Of a stretch of DNA of 64,000 nt, positions 63,251-64,000 are shown piece after piece. Position 1 is the stretch's first letter. Each line of letters begins with the position of its first letter. The stretch covers positions 58,645,089 through 58,709,088 of the forward strand of contig CM022952.1 in assembly GCA_012931725.1 (NCBI GenBank), read 5' to 3'. The DNA is from Litsea cubeba (taxonomy: Eukaryota; Streptophyta; Magnoliopsida; Laurales; Lauraceae). Under the pieces are notes generated by a model. The model saw nothing but the letters and a program-made list of their open reading frames with translations, searched no databases and was not told the origin of the DNA. The position numbers were made by a program, and so were the translations under genes.

Positions 63251-64000
63251 AGCCCCCAGTTCTGGACTCCTTCTCATCGACGAGCAACAAGACCTCTTGG
63301 ACGGCAGCCATCACCCCTGCAGGTAAATCCCCTCTCTCTCTGTTTTATGCTTGCAACCATGCCCCAACCCCTCTCTCTCTCTCTCCCTTTCTATTCTCCT
63401 ATTTGTCCCCTGCTGCCAGCCACCTGTCTATCTCCCCTGCTGCCACCCACCTCGCCTGGGCACCTATTTCTTCCCCTTCTCTCTTCTCCACCCCGTCCCA
63501 GCAACAAAACCCATCTATGCAGCCACCACGCCCTGTCCCAGCAACAAAATCCACCTATTTTTTCTCTTTCTTCTCCCTCTCTCCATCTCTCCCTCTCTCC
63601 ATCTCGCCCTGCCTCCTTTAGTTCGACCTCCCACATAGGATTTGTAAATAAATGTTTTTTTATTTTGGGTACTGTGACAATGGATTGAACTAATTGTTGG
63701 GACTGGGTTCATCCAGGATCCATGTCTGAATATTGAAATGATTTATGGCTACAGAATCAAAATGGTTACACGATGCTTATTTACCATCAATCTTTCGAAG
63801 AGTACTTCATATATATTAATTAGTATTCTCACATCTGCTCTTCTTCTAGACAAGGTTTTGGATGAATATAATTTCTGTATGTTCTATATATCTAATTTTG
63901 GACTCATCATAGCATTTTTGATTAAAAGTTAATAGTATCTGTGAATTGATTTTTTGGCCATATTGTTTGTCATGTGCCTTTTGAAACAGTTGTCAATTTC
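63251..64000. other. C/T-rich segment then AT-rich DNA, no assignable gene
   Basis: ACCCTAGCCCCCAGTTCTGG to CACCCCTGCAG|GTAAATCC (63247-63329) could be the leader exon and donor of a plus-strand gene beyond the window, and the CT-rich 63330-63610 would then lie in its first intron. No start codon with a long frame is present, so this remains a weak suggestion. The right 300 bases are AT-rich and featureless. Confidence 0.25.

Noticed and set aside
63347..63688. 113-codon Pro/Ser/Leu-rich plus-strand frame
   Set aside because: It is a translation of a CT-rich stretch, with alternative frames of the same composition and no conserved words.

Overview
This window is nuclear DNA from a seed plant. 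It contains one conventional host gene, and almost everything else is transposable-element sequence of plant lineages (Ty3/gypsy Tat, Ty1/copia, L1-type LINE, Mutator-like and hAT-like elements, MITEs). The very long TE-filled intron and the GC-rich 5' part of the coding exon suggest a TE-rich, large-intron angiosperm, but the species cannot be fixed from the sequence. No rRNA gene, tRNA gene or CRISPR array was seen.

Host gene. The splicing factor 3b subunit 3 gene (SF3B3/SAP130) is on the minus strand. Its promoter lies around 33.0-33.2 kb. A giant first coding exon (29888-32899, 1004 codons) is followed by a 28.6-kb intron (1312-29887) and a second coding exon (820-1311, 164 codons). The last roughly 46 codons must lie beyond the left edge, after a further intron that starts at 819.

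Intron contents, left to right: a degraded LTR/PBS piece (about 1951-2260); a DNA transposon with 8-bp target duplication (2319-3769); a gag-only Tat-type LTR retrotransposon with intact LTRs and TSD (4445-8778); a decayed gypsy gag region split by a Mutator-like element (11000-12441); a SINE-like tail; a decayed copia element (about 14447-20434) whose reverse transcriptase is cut off by a second Mutator-like element carrying a 92-bp satellite array (18846-19904); a decayed L1 LINE (22981-27903); and an LTR-like segment near 29.05-29.38 kb. All recognisable retroelement coding remnants in the intron are on the plus strand, antisense to SF3B3.

Right of the gene. From 33.3 to 41.1 kb there is AT-rich intergenic DNA made of TIR elements, nested MITEs, a Helitron-like 3' end and an hAT-like element. 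From 41144 to 54528 lies a complete-length Tat/gypsy element on the minus strand (887-bp LTRs, ATCCA target duplication). It has gag-protease, a dual-RNase-H pol, a 78-bp tandem array, and a separate antisense gene with a gypsy-type transposon domain and coiled coil. Its gag is interrupted by a solo LTR of a related family (51773-52602). A minus-strand copia body (54722-58210) ends against an inverted LTR of the same family that leads into a TRIM-like unit (58211 to about 58930). Further right are a Mutator-like element holding non-TE-looking sequence (59657-60733), two MITEs, and AT-rich DNA to the end.

The most unusual items are the antisense spliced gene of the Tat element, the two copia bodies bounded by inverted LTR pairs, the LTR/TRIM chimera, the solo LTR nested in a young element, the satellite-bearing Mutator-like element, and the all-antisense orientation of retroelements inside the SF3B3 intron.
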